From positions 26,604 through 90,603 of the forward strand of contig SVLT01000008.1 of assembly GCA_015067845.1 (NCBI GenBank): a stretch of 64,000 bases of DNA, given 5' to 3'. Both the position numbers and the translations under genes were made by a program. The DNA is from Oscillospiraceae bacterium. GTDB taxonomy: Bacteria > Bacillota > Clostridia > Oscillospirales > Oscillospiraceae. Under the pieces are notes generated by a model. It did not search any database. It was not told the origin of the DNA and saw only the letters and a program-made list of their open reading frames with translations. This document shows, piece by piece, positions 8,649 to 17,114 of this stretch (within the stretch, counting starts at the first letter, position 1; each line of letters starts with the position of its first letter).

Positions 8649-9920
8649 TCACTTGCCAGAATGGGCGATTTTTCCACAGGTCAGATCATCCATAGAAATG
8701 GCTACATTATGCTCAATCGGTTTCCATTCCACCTTAGCAAACAGAGCTTGTACAGAAATGGGGATATAGGTCATCATGAACAGGGGGAATGTGAAAAACG
8801 AAAGTATCTTGCGGGGTGTAGAGCAATGGATTTGTTTCCATTCGGTAACACCCGTTGAAAGGCCGACTACAAACAGCAGCAAGTATGCGGACAGAACCGT
8901 ATAAACCAAACTACCTATAATGGTTCCGACGATAGTGGGGTTGCACGCAAGAGCATAAACCAGTGCACATAAATTAGAGAGCAAGCAAAACAAGGTAATG
9001 ATAAAGGCAGGTGCGATGGTCATAAGCATGTCAAAGGCAGAAAAGTTCTTGACACTCTGCTTAAACAGGGAACCGCCGTAGTCTCGCATAACCTGCAAGA
9101 ATCCCTTAGACCAACGCAAACGCTGTCTCCAGGCGACTTTAAAGCTGGAAGGCTGCTCGTCATACAACATGGCGGTGTGGCAATAGCCGATCTTTTCACC
9201 CTGCAAAACATTATCTACAGAAAACTCAATATCCTCTGTAAGCAGGAAATGTATCCAGCCATTTTGCCGATTCAGTATATCTCGGTGGATCAAAAAGCCC
9301 GTTCCGGAAATGGCACAGCTGGTCCCCAAAAGAGAGCGGGGGTTGTTAAGGAATTTCGCCTCCCGCAAAAACCAAAGTGCATAGCCGGCAGAGATCCAGT
9401 TGGTACCGTAGTTCTTGGAATTGCGGTAACTTGTAATAACCCGGTTTCCGGCACTAAAACATTTATCCATTTCCGTGATATAATGCTTGTCCAGAAGGTT
9501 ATCCGCATCAAAGACGAAGAAACCATCGTAATACTGCGTTCCGTGAAGATCGGCAATATAGGAATACAACTCATTCAGGGCATAACCCTTTCCGATCAGC
9601 TTTTTATTAAACCGCTGATACACAGTCGCTCCGTTTTCAGCCGCAATTCGCGCCGTTTCGTCCGTACAGTTATCCGCCACCACATAAATATCTACCAATT
9701 CCGACGGATAATCGCAGGCTTTGATGCTTTGCAACAAATGCCCGATTACTTTTTCCTCATTTCTTGCTGAAATCATCACGGCATATCGATTTGTCTGCTT
9801 GGTTGCACCGTATTTTTTGGGAGATACAAAAAAAGCATATGCCAAATAAAAGAGTTGGTACGCATAACACAATGTGAACAAAATGCTCACACAAGTATTG
9901 ATAGTTACGACCCAATCCAT
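8649..9920 (-). CDS. Membrane glycosyltransferase, GT2 family (processive type)
   Basis: 423 residues. An N-terminal membrane helix (6-30), a GT-A domain (about 45-270) and three or four C-terminal membrane helices (about 295-390). The GT2 landmarks are all present: the nucleotide-binding strand [21 protein letters not shown], the metal-binding FVFDADN, the catalytic-base segment TEDIEF, and the QRLRW motif of processive enzymes such as cellulose, hyaluronan and poly-GlcNAc synthases. It should transfer sugars from a nucleotide-sugar on the cytoplasmic face to a growing polysaccharide or lipid acceptor. It stands alone, with its own promoter (9988-10016) and terminator, so the sugar is not indicated by neighbours. 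Confidence 0.88.
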   Translation of the reverse strand: MDWVVTINTCVSILFTLCYAYQLFYLAYAFFVSPKKYGATKQTNRYAVMISARNEEKVIGHLLQSIKACDYPSELVDIYVVADNCTDETARIAAENGATVYQRFNKKLIGKGYALNELYSYIADLHGTQYYDGFFVFDADNLLDKHYITEMDKCFSAGNRVITSYRNSKNYGTNWISAGYALWFLREAKFLNNPRSLLGTSCAISGTGFLIHRDILNRQNGWIHFLLTEDIEFSVDNVLQGEKIGYCHTAMLYDEQPSSFKVAWRQRLRWSKGFLQVMRDYGGSLFKQSVKNFSAFDMLMTIAPAFIITLFCLLSNLCALVYALACNPTIVGTIIGSLVYTVLSAYLLLFVVGLSTGVTEWKQIHCSTPRKILSFFTFPLFMMTYIPISVQALFAKVEWKPIEHNVAISMDDLTCGKIAHSGK

Positions 9921-9987
9921 TGAAATTCACCGCCATTTTTATAATTCTAAGCCAGCTACTCGCATGTGCTCAGCCAAGGCTATCGAG

Positions 9988-10016
9988 AGTTTACATTTTA
10001 AAAAACGGCCTGTCAA
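9988..10016 (-). promoter_or_regulatory. Sigma-A promoter of the glycosyltransferase
   Basis: Minus strand TTGACA (10016-10011), 17-base spacer, TAAACT (9993-9988), leaving a leader of about 60 bases. Confidence 0.75.
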
Positions 10017-10075
10017 GGAACTTAAATCAAAATTAATCGCTTTTTAAGGAAATCTTAATGAACCTGAAAATACAA

Positions 10076-10107
10076 AATCCGGGGAACGCATTTGCGTTCC
10101 CCGGATT
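10076..10107 (-). terminator. Terminator of the GGGtGRT operon (32-bp perfect palindrome)
   Basis: The same 32 bases as at 8584-8615, 20 bases past the stop at 10127 on the minus strand. Confidence 0.8.
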
Positions 10108-10126
10108 CGGTTTGTTGGGATATTTC

Positions 10127-11125
10127 TTACTTCAAAGCTTCCTCAACAGCAACAGCCACGGAAACGGTCATGCCGACCATGGGGTTGTTACCTGCGCCCA
10201 GGAAGCCCATCATTTCCACGTGGGCAGGGACGGAGGAAGAACCTGCGAACTGTGCATCGCCGTGCATACGGCCCATGGTATCGGTCATGCCGTAGGAAGC
10301 GGGACCGGCAGCCATGTTATCGGGGTGCAGGGTACGGCCCGTGCCACCGCCGGAAGCAACGGAGAAGTACTTCTTGCCCTGCTCCATGCACTCTTTCTTG
10401 TAAGTGCCGGCAACGGGGTGCTGGAAGCGGGTGGGGTTGGTGGAGTTACCGGTGATGGAAACGTCAACGCCCTCGTAACGCATAACAGCAACGCCTTCGC
10501 GGACATCGTCACAGCCGTAGCAGTTAACGGCAGCGCGCTCGCCCTTGGAGTAAGCGATTCTGTCGACGATCTTCAGCTCGCCGGTGTAGTAGTCAAACTT
10601 GGTCTGCACATAGGTGAAGCCGTTGATACGGGAAATGATCTGTGCAGCGTCCTTGCCCAGGCCGTTCAGGATGACACGCAGGGGCTCCTTACGGGCCTTA
10701 TTGGCGGAGCGAGCGATGCCGATCGCGCCTTCAGCGGCAGCAAAGGACTCGTGGCCGGCCAGGAATGCGAAGCACTTGGTCTCGTCACGGAGCAGCATTG
10801 CGCCCAGGTTGCCGTGGCCCAGACCGACCTTGCGGTCCTCAGCGACGGAGCCAGGGATGCAGAATGCCTGCAGGCCGATGCCGATGGCCTCAGCAGCCTC
10901 AGCGGCGCTCTTAACGCCCTTCTTGATGGCGATGGCAGCGCCTACGCAGTAAGCCCAAGCCACGTCCTCAAATGCGATGGGCTGAATGCCCTTGACGATC
11001 TCATAGGGGTCGAAGCCCTTAGCGGTGCAGATGTCGCGGCAAGCCTCAACAGATTCCAGACCGTACTGAGCCAGGACACCGTTGATCTTGTCGATTTTTC
11101 TTTCGTAACCTTCAAACAAAGCCAT
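10127..11125 (-). CDS. GGGtGRT protein (conserved, function unknown)
   Basis: 332 residues with the naming signature SGGGTGRTLHPD near residue 260. The sequence is well conserved overall (YEGVDVSITGNSTNPTRF, ASYGMTDTMGRMHGD), with no membrane segment, and the family has no established biochemical role known to me. It lies 15 bases downstream of the Fe-S scaffold-like gene; the two are known as a conserved pair in Clostridia, so a redox or cofactor-related job is plausible but inferred. The start ATG at 11125 has a strong GAGGAGG. Codon use is strongly biased toward frequent codons, as in highly expressed genes. Confidence 0.9.
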   Translation of the reverse strand: MALFEGYERKIDKINGVLAQYGLESVEACRDICTAKGFDPYEIVKGIQPIAFEDVAWAYCVGAAIAIKKGVKSAAEAAEAIGIGLQAFCIPGSVAEDRKVGLGHGNLGAMLLRDETKCFAFLAGHESFAAAEGAIGIARSANKARKEPLRVILNGLGKDAAQIISRINGFTYVQTKFDYYTGELKIVDRIAYSKGERAAVNCYGCDDVREGVAVMRYEGVDVSITGNSTNPTRFQHPVAGTYKKECMEQGKKYFSVASGGGTGRTLHPDNMAAGPASYGMTDTMGRMHGDAQFAGSSSVPAHVEMMGFLGAGNNPMVGMTVSVAVAVEEALK

Positions 11126-11140
11126 TTTCGTGTCCTCCTC

Positions 11141-11833
11141 TTATTCGTGACGGGGGTCGATGTACTTAGCGGCATCGGCAAAGCGGCCGTAGGAGCCCTT
11201 GGCCTTCTTCAGTGCCTCGTTTGCATCGTCGCCCTTCTTGATGAAGTCCATCATCTTGCCCAGATTGATGAACTCGTAGCCGGTGATCAGGTTGTCCTCG
11301 TCCAGAGCGATGCGAGTGACGTAACCCTCAGCCATTTCCAGGTAACGGGGGCCCTTTGCCTTGGTGGCAAACATGGTGCCCACCTGGCTGCGCAGGCCCT
11401 TGCCCAGGTCTTCCAGGGATGCGCCGATGGCCAGGCCATCTTCGGAGAATGCAGACTGGCTGCGGCCGTAAACGATCTGCAGGAACAGCTCGCGCATAGC
11501 GGTGTTGATGGCGTCACACACCAGGTCGGTGTTCAGAGCCTCCAACAGAGTCTTACCGATGAGGATCTCGGAAGCCATTGCGGCAGAGTGGGTCATACCG
11601 GAGCAGCCCAGGGTCTCCACCAGAGCCTCTTCAATGATACCTTCCTTCACATTCAGGGTCAGCTTGCAGCAGCCCTGCTGAGGAGCGCACCAGCCGATGC
11701 CGTGAGTGAAACCGGAGACGTCCTTGATCTCCTTGACCTGAACCCACTTGCCCTCTTCGGGAATGGGAGCAGGACCGTGATATGCACCCTTGGCAACGCT
11801 GCACATATGTTGTACTTCGCTACTGTAAATCAT
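11141..11833 (-). CDS. Iron-sulfur cluster assembly scaffold-like protein (IscU/NifU family)
   Basis: 230 residues from the ATG at 11833, chosen over an upstream in-frame start because AAAGGA lies at the right distance and the longer version would begin close to the promoter. The N-terminal half has the scaffold pattern: GWCAPQQGCCKL followed about 25 residues later by ETLGCSGMTHSAAMASE. The C-terminal extension of roughly 90 residues is longer than in IscU proper. It is probably a cytoplasmic cluster carrier or assembly factor for the GGGtGRT protein, with which it forms a two-gene operon behind a very good promoter. Confidence 0.82.
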   Translation of the reverse strand: MIYSSEVQHMCSVAKGAYHGPAPIPEEGKWVQVKEIKDVSGFTHGIGWCAPQQGCCKLTLNVKEGIIEEALVETLGCSGMTHSAAMASEILIGKTLLEALNTDLVCDAINTAMRELFLQIVYGRSQSAFSEDGLAIGASLEDLGKGLRSQVGTMFATKAKGPRYLEMAEGYVTRIALDEDNLITGYEFINLGKMMDFIKKGDDANEALKKAKGSYGRFADAAKYIDPRHE

Positions 11834-11889
11834 GGCAATTTTCCTTTCTTGTTGGGGGAAATGGATTTCACCCCTTAATTTCCGCATAT

Positions 11890-11932
11890 ATTATACAGGC
11901 CGTGGCAAGAAAAGTCAATTCCTTGCCACGGC
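11890..11932 (-). promoter_or_regulatory. Promoter of the GGGtGRT operon embedded in an inverted repeat
   Basis: Minus strand TTGACT (11918-11913), 17-base spacer, TATAAT (11895-11890). An 11-bp inverted repeat (GCCGTGGCAAG at 11899-11909, complement at 11922-11932) places one arm in the spacer and the -35 box in the loop. Read rightward, the same hairpin ends in a T5 run and looks like a terminator. Confidence 0.75.
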
Positions 11933-11951
11933 TTTTTGTCACATTTTCGTA

Positions 11952-12602
11952 TTATGCCTGAATCTTTTTGACGAAGGCCTGACGGTCTGCCGCTTTGAAA
12001 TAGGCAGAGCCGGCAACCAGCACTTCCGCACCGTTTTCCTTGCACACGGTGCAGGTGTTCTCGTCCACGCCGCCGTCCACTTCCAGGATGCAGTCAGGAT
12101 TCACTTCATCCAGCATTTGGCGGAGCTTTTTCAGCTTGGGCATCATGTCCGCCATGAATTTCTGACCGCCGAAGCCGGGCTCTACGGTCATGACCAGGAT
12201 CATATCCACCTTATCCAGGTAGGGAATGGCTGCTTCCGCCGGGGTACGGGGTTTCAGGGAGATAGCGGCCTTGCAGCCCATGGCGCGGATCTTTTCCAGG
12301 GCTTCCAGGGTGTTGTGGGGCTGGTCGGCTTCGATGTGGATGGTCAGCCAGTCCGCACCGGCCTTGACAAACTGCTCCACATAGCGCAGAGGACGGTCAA
12401 TCATCAGGTGCACATCCAGTACCATATCCGTCAAGGGACGCACAGCCTGGATCAGCGGAAAGCCGAAGGAAATATTGGGCACGAAAATGCCATCCATTAC
12501 ATCCATGTGAACCCAGTCTGCGCCGGCTTCCTTCAGTTGGCGGATGTCCCGTTCCATATTCGCAAAATCTGCGGACAAAATAGAAGGTGCGATTTTTGCC
12601 AT
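11952..12602 (-). CDS. rpe: Ribulose-phosphate 3-epimerase
   Basis: 216 residues, the standard length for Rpe. TIM-barrel landmarks: APSILSADF at the N-terminus, the metal-binding VHMDVMDG, DVHLMI, VEPGFGGQKF and DGGV. It interconverts ribulose-5-phosphate and xylulose-5-phosphate in the pentose phosphate pathway in the cytoplasm. It has its own promoter (12633-12661) and an SD (AAGGAGG) before the ATG at 12602. The promoter of the next leftward operon begins about 34 bases past its stop. Confidence 0.97.
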   Translation of the reverse strand: MAKIAPSILSADFANMERDIRQLKEAGADWVHMDVMDGIFVPNISFGFPLIQAVRPLTDMVLDVHLMIDRPLRYVEQFVKAGADWLTIHIEADQPHNTLEALEKIRAMGCKAAISLKPRTPAEAAIPYLDKVDMILVMTVEPGFGGQKFMADMMPKLKKLRQMLDEVNPDCILEVDGGVDENTCTVCKENGAEVLVAGSAYFKAADRQAFVKKIQA

Positions 12603-12632
12603 AACAAAATCCTCCTTGTGGTGTTTTTTATT

Positions 12633-12661
12633 ATCATACCACTAAGGGCGTTCAATTGCAA
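12633..12661 (-). promoter_or_regulatory. Sigma-A promoter of rpe
   Basis: Minus strand TTGCAA (12661-12656), 17-base spacer, TATGAT (12638-12633). Confidence 0.75.
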
Positions 12662-12741
12662 GATGATGAAAAAATTTCCCGTATTTCTTTTGCGGCGCGG
12701 GACATACTAATGCAGAACCCAAATCAAAGGAGGAAAAAACA

Positions 12742-12906
12742 ATGAACTGCAAAGCTAACAAGTGCATCGAATGTACCGTTCAGCAGTGCGCATACCACTG
12801 CGACAGCGAAAACTACTGCTCCCTGGACCGCATTCTGGTGGGCACCCATGAGCAGAATCCTGCCATGGACCAGTGCACCGACTGCAAGTCCTTCCGCAAG
12901 AAGTAA
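12742..12906 (+). CDS. DUF1540 domain small Cys-rich protein
   Basis: 54 residues, beginning MNCKANKCIECTVQQCAYHC, with nine cysteines in CxxxxC/CxxC spacing typical of DUF1540 proteins of spore-forming Clostridia, which are probably metal-binding. A consensus AAAGGAGG lies 7 bases before the ATG, and a strong terminator follows within 10 bases, so it is a complete single-gene unit. No function is established. Confidence 0.88.
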   Translation: MNCKANKCIECTVQQCAYHCDSENYCSLDRILVGTHEQNPAMDQCTDCKSFRKK

Positions 12907-12912
12907 TTTCCC

Positions 12913-12941
12913 GGTGGCGGCTGAATACCGCCACCTTTTTT
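12913..12941 (+). terminator. Terminator of the DUF1540 gene
   Basis: 8-bp stem (GGTGGCGG and complement) followed by six T's. The last T runs directly into the -35 region of the next promoter. Confidence 0.85.
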
Positions 12942-12942
12942 C

Positions 12943-12971
12943 TTGACTGCATGGAGAAAAAATAGTATGAT
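12943..12971 (+). promoter_or_regulatory. Sigma-A promoter of the HtrA-type protease
   Basis: TTGACT (12943-12948), 17-base spacer, TATGAT (12966-12971), giving a leader of about 105 bases before the ATG at 13083. Confidence 0.8.
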
Positions 12972-13082
12972 GAATGAGAATTTCCCTTGCAAATGTTCAA
13001 AAAACCTTATTTGGATGTTTATATTTTTTTCACATCCAATCCATACCATGAACATGTACATAAAAATCCGGGAGGAATTACC

Positions 13083-14366
13083 ATGGAAAATATGGAAAAC
13101 ATTGAAAACATCCCGCAGGAAGAACCTTACAAGGAGTCCCCCTTTGCCGACTCTCCCTATGTGATGGAAGAGCCCGAAGAAATCGAGTGCGAAGCGTACA
13201 TCCCTGAGGAACTGCCTTGTGTAAAGAAGAAAAATCGCTCCCTGAAGGGCTTGAAGATCTGTATTGCCATTATGCTCGTGATCGCGCTGGTGGCTGCCGG
13301 CTGCGGCATCACCGCCTACTGTGTAAACAGCTACTGGGATTACCAAATGCGCCACATGGTTGCTTATGTGAATTACTATGTGGCAGATCTGCAGCAGCAA
13401 ATCGAGGACAATTCCTTCACCGGCAACGGAAATTCCATTTCCGGAACACCCGGGGTGTCTGATGGACTGACACCCGGACAGATCCACGCTCAGAACAAGA
13501 ACAGCGTGGTTGGCATCGCAAATCAAGGCATCTCCACCAATATTTTCGGTCAGGTCACGGAAACTGCCTCTTCCGGCTCCGGCTTTATTATTTCCGAGGA
13601 TGGCTATATCATCACCAACTATCATGTGATTGAAGGCGCAACGACCTTGACGGTCATTATGAATGACGAAAAAGAATACGCAGCTACTGTGGTGGGTTAT
13701 GACAGCAGCAATGACTTCGCGCTCATCAAAATCGATGCCACAGGCTTGAATCCCGTAGTTTTGGGCGACAGCGATGATTTGATCGTCGGTGACCAAGTGG
13801 CGGCCATCGGTAACCCTCTGGGCGAGATGACCAACTCCCTGACTGTGGGCTATATCAGCGTGAAGGACCGGAGTGTGACCATCGAAAACTCCATTATCAA
13901 TGTGCTGCAAACGGATACCGCCATCAACCCCGGCAACTCCGGCGGCCCTCTGTTTAATATGAAGGGCGAGGTCATCGGCATTACCACTGCAAAATCCACC
14001 GGCGACGCCGTGGAAAGCATCGGCTTTGCCATCCCCATCAACGATGTCAAGGGCATGATCGAAGAATTGCTGGAAAAAGGCTACATTTCCACTCCCTACA
14101 TGGGCGTCAGCATCACCAACGAGTGGGACGGTGTGGGCGTGTATGTTGCCAGCGTGGAGCCCGGTTCTCCCGCTTTTTCTGCCGGACTGAAAAAGGGTGA
14201 TCTCATCGTCGGTCTCGGCGAGTATGCCACCACGACACTTGCCGAGCTGGACAAGGCTTTGCACAACTTTGAGCCCGGCGACACCACTACGGTTTCCGTA
14301 TACCGCAACCGTCAGGTCGTGGAACTGTCCATCACTTTCGGAGAGAAAAATCAGTCTGCCGGCTGA
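13083..14366 (+). CDS. HtrA/DegP-like S1C serine protease, membrane-anchored
   Basis: 427 residues from the ATG at 13083, which has GGGAGGA; a longer frame from 12987 runs through the leader and is rejected. An acidic N-terminal cytoplasmic tail (1-55), one membrane helix (about 58-80), a trypsin-like domain with His181 (NYHVIEG), Asp211 (NDFALIK) and Ser286 (PGNSGGP), and a C-terminal PDZ domain (about 335-420, GVYVASVEPGSPAFSAGL). It should degrade or refold damaged exported proteins on the outer face of the membrane. Length and order match HtrA/YkdA-type proteases of Firmicutes. It is a monocistronic unit between promoter and terminator. Confidence 0.93.
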   Translation: MENMENIENIPQEEPYKESPFADSPYVMEEPEEIECEAYIPEELPCVKKKNRSLKGLKICIAIMLVIALVAAGCGITAYCVNSYWDYQMRHMVAYVNYYVADLQQQIEDNSFTGNGNSISGTPGVSDGLTPGQIHAQNKNSVVGIANQGISTNIFGQVTETASSGSGFIISEDGYIITNYHVIEGATTLTVIMNDEKEYAATVVGYDSSNDFALIKIDATGLNPVVLGDSDDLIVGDQVAAIGNPLGEMTNSLTVGYISVKDRSVTIENSIINVLQTDTAINPGNSGGPLFNMKGEVIGITTAKSTGDAVESIGFAIPINDVKGMIEELLEKGYISTPYMGVSITNEWDGVGVYVASVEPGSPAFSAGLKKGDLIVGLGEYATTTLAELDKALHNFEPGDTTTVSVYRNRQVVELSITFGEKNQSAG

Positions 14367-14373
14367 CTAAGAT

Positions 14374-14409
14374 AAGTCATCCCGCTCCGTAGGGAGCGGG
14401 ATGACTTTT
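14374..14409 (+). terminator. Terminator of the HtrA-type gene
   Basis: A stem of about 15 bp (AAGTCATCCCGCTCC with GGGAGCGGGATGACTT) with a GTA loop, followed by TTTT. Confidence 0.85.
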
Positions 14410-14578
14410 AAACTTTTTGCATAATTATTTTTCCTGTCTGATACACTAAATCAGACAACATCGGAATAATTTTCTATAATTATAAATTTTTTGTGAAAGT
14501 ACTGGCTTTTTTTGTCGAACAGAGGTATAATGTGAAAAAACACTTTTGACAAACTGTCAACAAATTGGAGGCTTTACA

Positions 14579-15634
14579 ATGAAAAGCGCAAAAGATCCGG
14601 CACAGGTATCCTGGCAGCGGATTATTTTGATCGTTCTGTGTGTAATACTGGCTCTGGTGCTGTTTGTTATGCTCTTTGCCACGGCCTATGTGCATCATCT
14701 TCTGGGGCTTGTTACCGGAAATGAGAATTCCATGAACGAAACCATATCTCCGGAAGATTTAGCTACTTTCTCGGAGGCAGCTGATCCTACCTTTACAGGA
14801 TCCAGCGTTGGACATGAGGAGGTCCCTCAGGACACCGTGCCCAACACACCCGTTGACAATGAGGACATTATCAATATTCTTTTGATTGGCGAGGACCGCC
14901 GGCCGGGTCAGAGCCGCCAGCGCTCTGACTCCATGATCCTGTGCAGCTTTAATACCAAAACCAACACCCTGACCATGATCTCCTTTCTGCGGGATACCTA
15001 TATTTCCAATATCCCCGGCTACTGGGCAGAGAAGCTGAATGCTGCCTATGCCTTCGGCGGTGCCAAGACTCTGAAACAGACATTGGCGCAATACTTTGGT
15101 GTCCATGTGGATGCCTGTGCTGCCGTACAGTTTGACGGCTTTAAGGGCATCATCGATATGCTGGGCGGTGTGGATATCGAGCTTACGGAAAAAGAAGCCA
15201 ATTATATGAACAAGGATTGTGAAAAACATCAGATACCCTGGCGGGTCACCCCTGGTATGAATCACTTAAACGGTGACCAGGCTCTGGCCTATTCCCGTAT
15301 CCGGAAGATCGACATGGATGCCAAACGCGCAGAGCGTCAGCGCAAGGTGCTTACCGCATTGATTAACGCATACAAGAATCAGCCCTTGACGGAAATGCTT
15401 ACTCTGACAACCGACATTTTGGAAACCGGGTTCCTGCAAACAGATATGTCCTCTTCCGAAGCGTTGAATTATGTAAAAACCCTGTTCCCCATGCTGGCAA
15501 CTACAACGATCAACAGTCAGCAGATCCCGGCGGCCGGCACTTACAAGGAGATGTCCGTTGGCAAAATCACCGCCACCAAGGTGTGTGACCTGGAAGCCAA
15601 CCGCAAGATCCTGCAACAGATCCTGGGTAACTAA
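14579..15634 (+). CDS. LytR-CpsA-Psr (LCP) family cell-envelope ligase
   Basis: 351 residues from the ATG at 14579 (SD TTGGAGG); an earlier in-frame start at 14546 lacks an SD. One N-terminal membrane helix (about 17-40) and an extracellular LCP domain from about residue 95: LLIGEDRR, RSDSMILCSFN, SFLRDTYISNI, KLNAAYAFGG and LAYSRIRK...RQRKVLTAL, which carry the Asp/Arg residues that bind the polyprenyl-pyrophosphate sugar. It probably transfers glycopolymers from a lipid carrier to peptidoglycan. A TATAAT lies at 14526-14531 but its -35 is poor. It converges with uxaC on a shared terminator. Confidence 0.92.
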   Translation: MKSAKDPAQVSWQRIILIVLCVILALVLFVMLFATAYVHHLLGLVTGNENSMNETISPEDLATFSEAADPTFTGSSVGHEEVPQDTVPNTPVDNEDIINILLIGEDRRPGQSRQRSDSMILCSFNTKTNTLTMISFLRDTYISNIPGYWAEKLNAAYAFGGAKTLKQTLAQYFGVHVDACAAVQFDGFKGIIDMLGGVDIELTEKEANYMNKDCEKHQIPWRVTPGMNHLNGDQALAYSRIRKIDMDAKRAERQRKVLTALINAYKNQPLTEMLTLTTDILETGFLQTDMSSSEALNYVKTLFPMLATTTINSQQIPAAGTYKEMSVGKITATKVCDLEANRKILQQILGN

Positions 15635-15641
15635 AAAACAT

Positions 15642-15666
15642 CCCGGAAGTGCAATGCACTTCCGGG
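15642..15666. terminator. Shared terminator between LCP gene and uxaC
   Basis: 11-bp perfect stem (CCCGGAAGTGC and complement) with a 3-base loop between convergent genes. A's lie on the left and T's on the right, so it can act in both directions. Confidence 0.8.
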
Positions 15667-15673
15667 AATTCTT

Positions 15674-17092
15674 TTACTTCAAATACTTGTCGAAGCCAAA
15701 GTAATGCAGGGTGTTGTTATAACTGATGTTTTCCACCATCTTGCCCAAATAGGCCCAGTCGGCAGGATACTCGCCGTCCTCCACCAACTGGCCGAAGAGG
15801 TTACACAGTATTCTGCGGAAATACTCGTGACGGGTGTAGCTGAGGAAGCTGCGGGAGTCGGTGAGCATGCCGTTGAAGGTGCCCATAGCGCCCAGGCTCA
15901 TCAGGCTCTTCATCTGCTCCTCCATGCCGATCTTGTGATCGTTGAACCACCAGGCAGAGCCCTGCTGGATCTTGCCGGGGATGGCGCTGTCGGTCTGGAA
16001 TGCGCCCATCAGCGTGCCGATGATGCCGTTATCGCAGGGATTCAGGGAGTACAGAATGGTCTTGCCCAGAGCATTGGCTTCTTCCAATGCATTCAGCAGC
16101 TTGGAAAGGCCCACGCCGTTGGCGGCATCGTTCATGGAGTCGAAGCCGGTATCGGGACCCAGCTTGCGGAACATCTTTTTGGAGTTGTCCCGGAGGCAGC
16201 CGAAGTGGAACTGGGTGATCCAATCGCGCTTGTAGTATTCCTGGCCCACGCTCAGCAGCAATGCGGTGTGGTAAGCCAGCTGCTCGTCCCAGGTGATGGC
16301 CTTGCCGGCCTTGGCACGGGCAAAAATGTCATCCAAAGTGGCTTCGTCCGCTTCCACGCAGAAGCAGTAATCCAGGGCGTGGTCGGAAACGCAGCAGCCA
16401 CGGTCTGCAAAATAGGCGATCCGGTCGTTCAGAGCCTTGCGCATATCGTTAACGGTGTTGATGGCGTAGCCAACCACCTTTTCCAGCTGGGCAACATATG
16501 CCGGGAAGGTCTCCTTGTCCGCGCGCATGGCCTTATCGGGCCGGAATGCAGGCAGAACGACCGCAGGTGCAGTGGGATCTGCAGCCAGCAGCTCGTGGGC
16601 CTTCAGATCATCCACCGGGTCGTCGGTGGTGCAGATGAGCTTGACGTTGGACTTACGGATGATGCCGCGGACGGACATATCCGGCTGAGCCAGAATGGCG
16701 TTGCACTTTTCGTAGATCTCCATGGCATTCTCGCCGTTCAGGGGCTCTGTAATGCCGAAATAACGCTGCAATTCCAGGTGGGTCCAATGGTAAAGAGGAT
16801 TGCCGATGAGCATAGGCATGGCCTCGCCCCACTTCTGGAACTTCTCGGCAGGTGTTGCGTCGCCGGTGATATACTTTTCAGCCACACCGCAGGAGCGCAT
16901 GGCGCGCCACTTGTAGTGGTCACCGCCCAGCCACACCTCGGTGATGGTATCGTACCGCTTATCCTCATAGATCTCCATGGGATTGATGTGGCAGTGATAG
17001 TCGATGACGGGCATTTTTGCCGCGTGATCGTGATACAGCTTCTTGGCGGCTTCTGTTTTCAGCAGAAAATCCTGATCCATAAATTGTTTCAT
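15674..17092 (-). CDS. uxaC: Glucuronate/galacturonate isomerase
   Basis: 472 residues from the ATG at 17092 with AAAGGAG; the longer frame to 17152 reaches into the intergenic space. Typical UxaC opening (MKQFMDQDFLLKTEAAKKLY) and the metal-site segment PVIDYHCHINP. It converts D-galacturonate to D-tagaturonate (and glucuronate to fructuronate) in the cytoplasm, the first step of hexuronate breakdown. Third gene of the uxaB-uxaA-uxaC operon, 22 bases after uxaA. Family length is normal. Confidence 0.97.
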   Translation of the reverse strand: MKQFMDQDFLLKTEAAKKLYHDHAAKMPVIDYHCHINPMEIYEDKRYDTITEVWLGGDHYKWRAMRSCGVAEKYITGDATPAEKFQKWGEAMPMLIGNPLYHWTHLELQRYFGITEPLNGENAMEIYEKCNAILAQPDMSVRGIIRKSNVKLICTTDDPVDDLKAHELLAADPTAPAVVLPAFRPDKAMRADKETFPAYVAQLEKVVGYAINTVNDMRKALNDRIAYFADRGCCVSDHALDYCFCVEADEATLDDIFARAKAGKAITWDEQLAYHTALLLSVGQEYYKRDWITQFHFGCLRDNSKKMFRKLGPDTGFDSMNDAANGVGLSKLLNALEEANALGKTILYSLNPCDNGIIGTLMGAFQTDSAIPGKIQQGSAWWFNDHKIGMEEQMKSLMSLGAMGTFNGMLTDSRSFLSYTRHEYFRRILCNLFGQLVEDGEYPADWAYLGKMVENISYNNTLHYFGFDKYLK

Positions 17093-17114
17093 AGAAAATA
17101 CTCCTTTGCAGTTT

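Noticed and set aside
10058..11878. 606-codon rightward open frame
   Set aside because: It is antisense to the GGGtGRT and Fe-S scaffold genes. These use a few preferred codons, which keeps the opposite frame free of stops; composition is Val/Ala/His-rich with no motif and no SD.
11896..11940. Rightward terminator between Fe-S scaffold gene and rpe
   Set aside because: The hairpin with a T5 run fits, but no rightward gene precedes it, so it is annotated with the overlapping leftward promoter instead.
12813..14264. 483-codon leftward open frame
   Set aside because: Antisense to the HtrA-type gene, and it runs through the promoter, terminator and DUF1540 gene.
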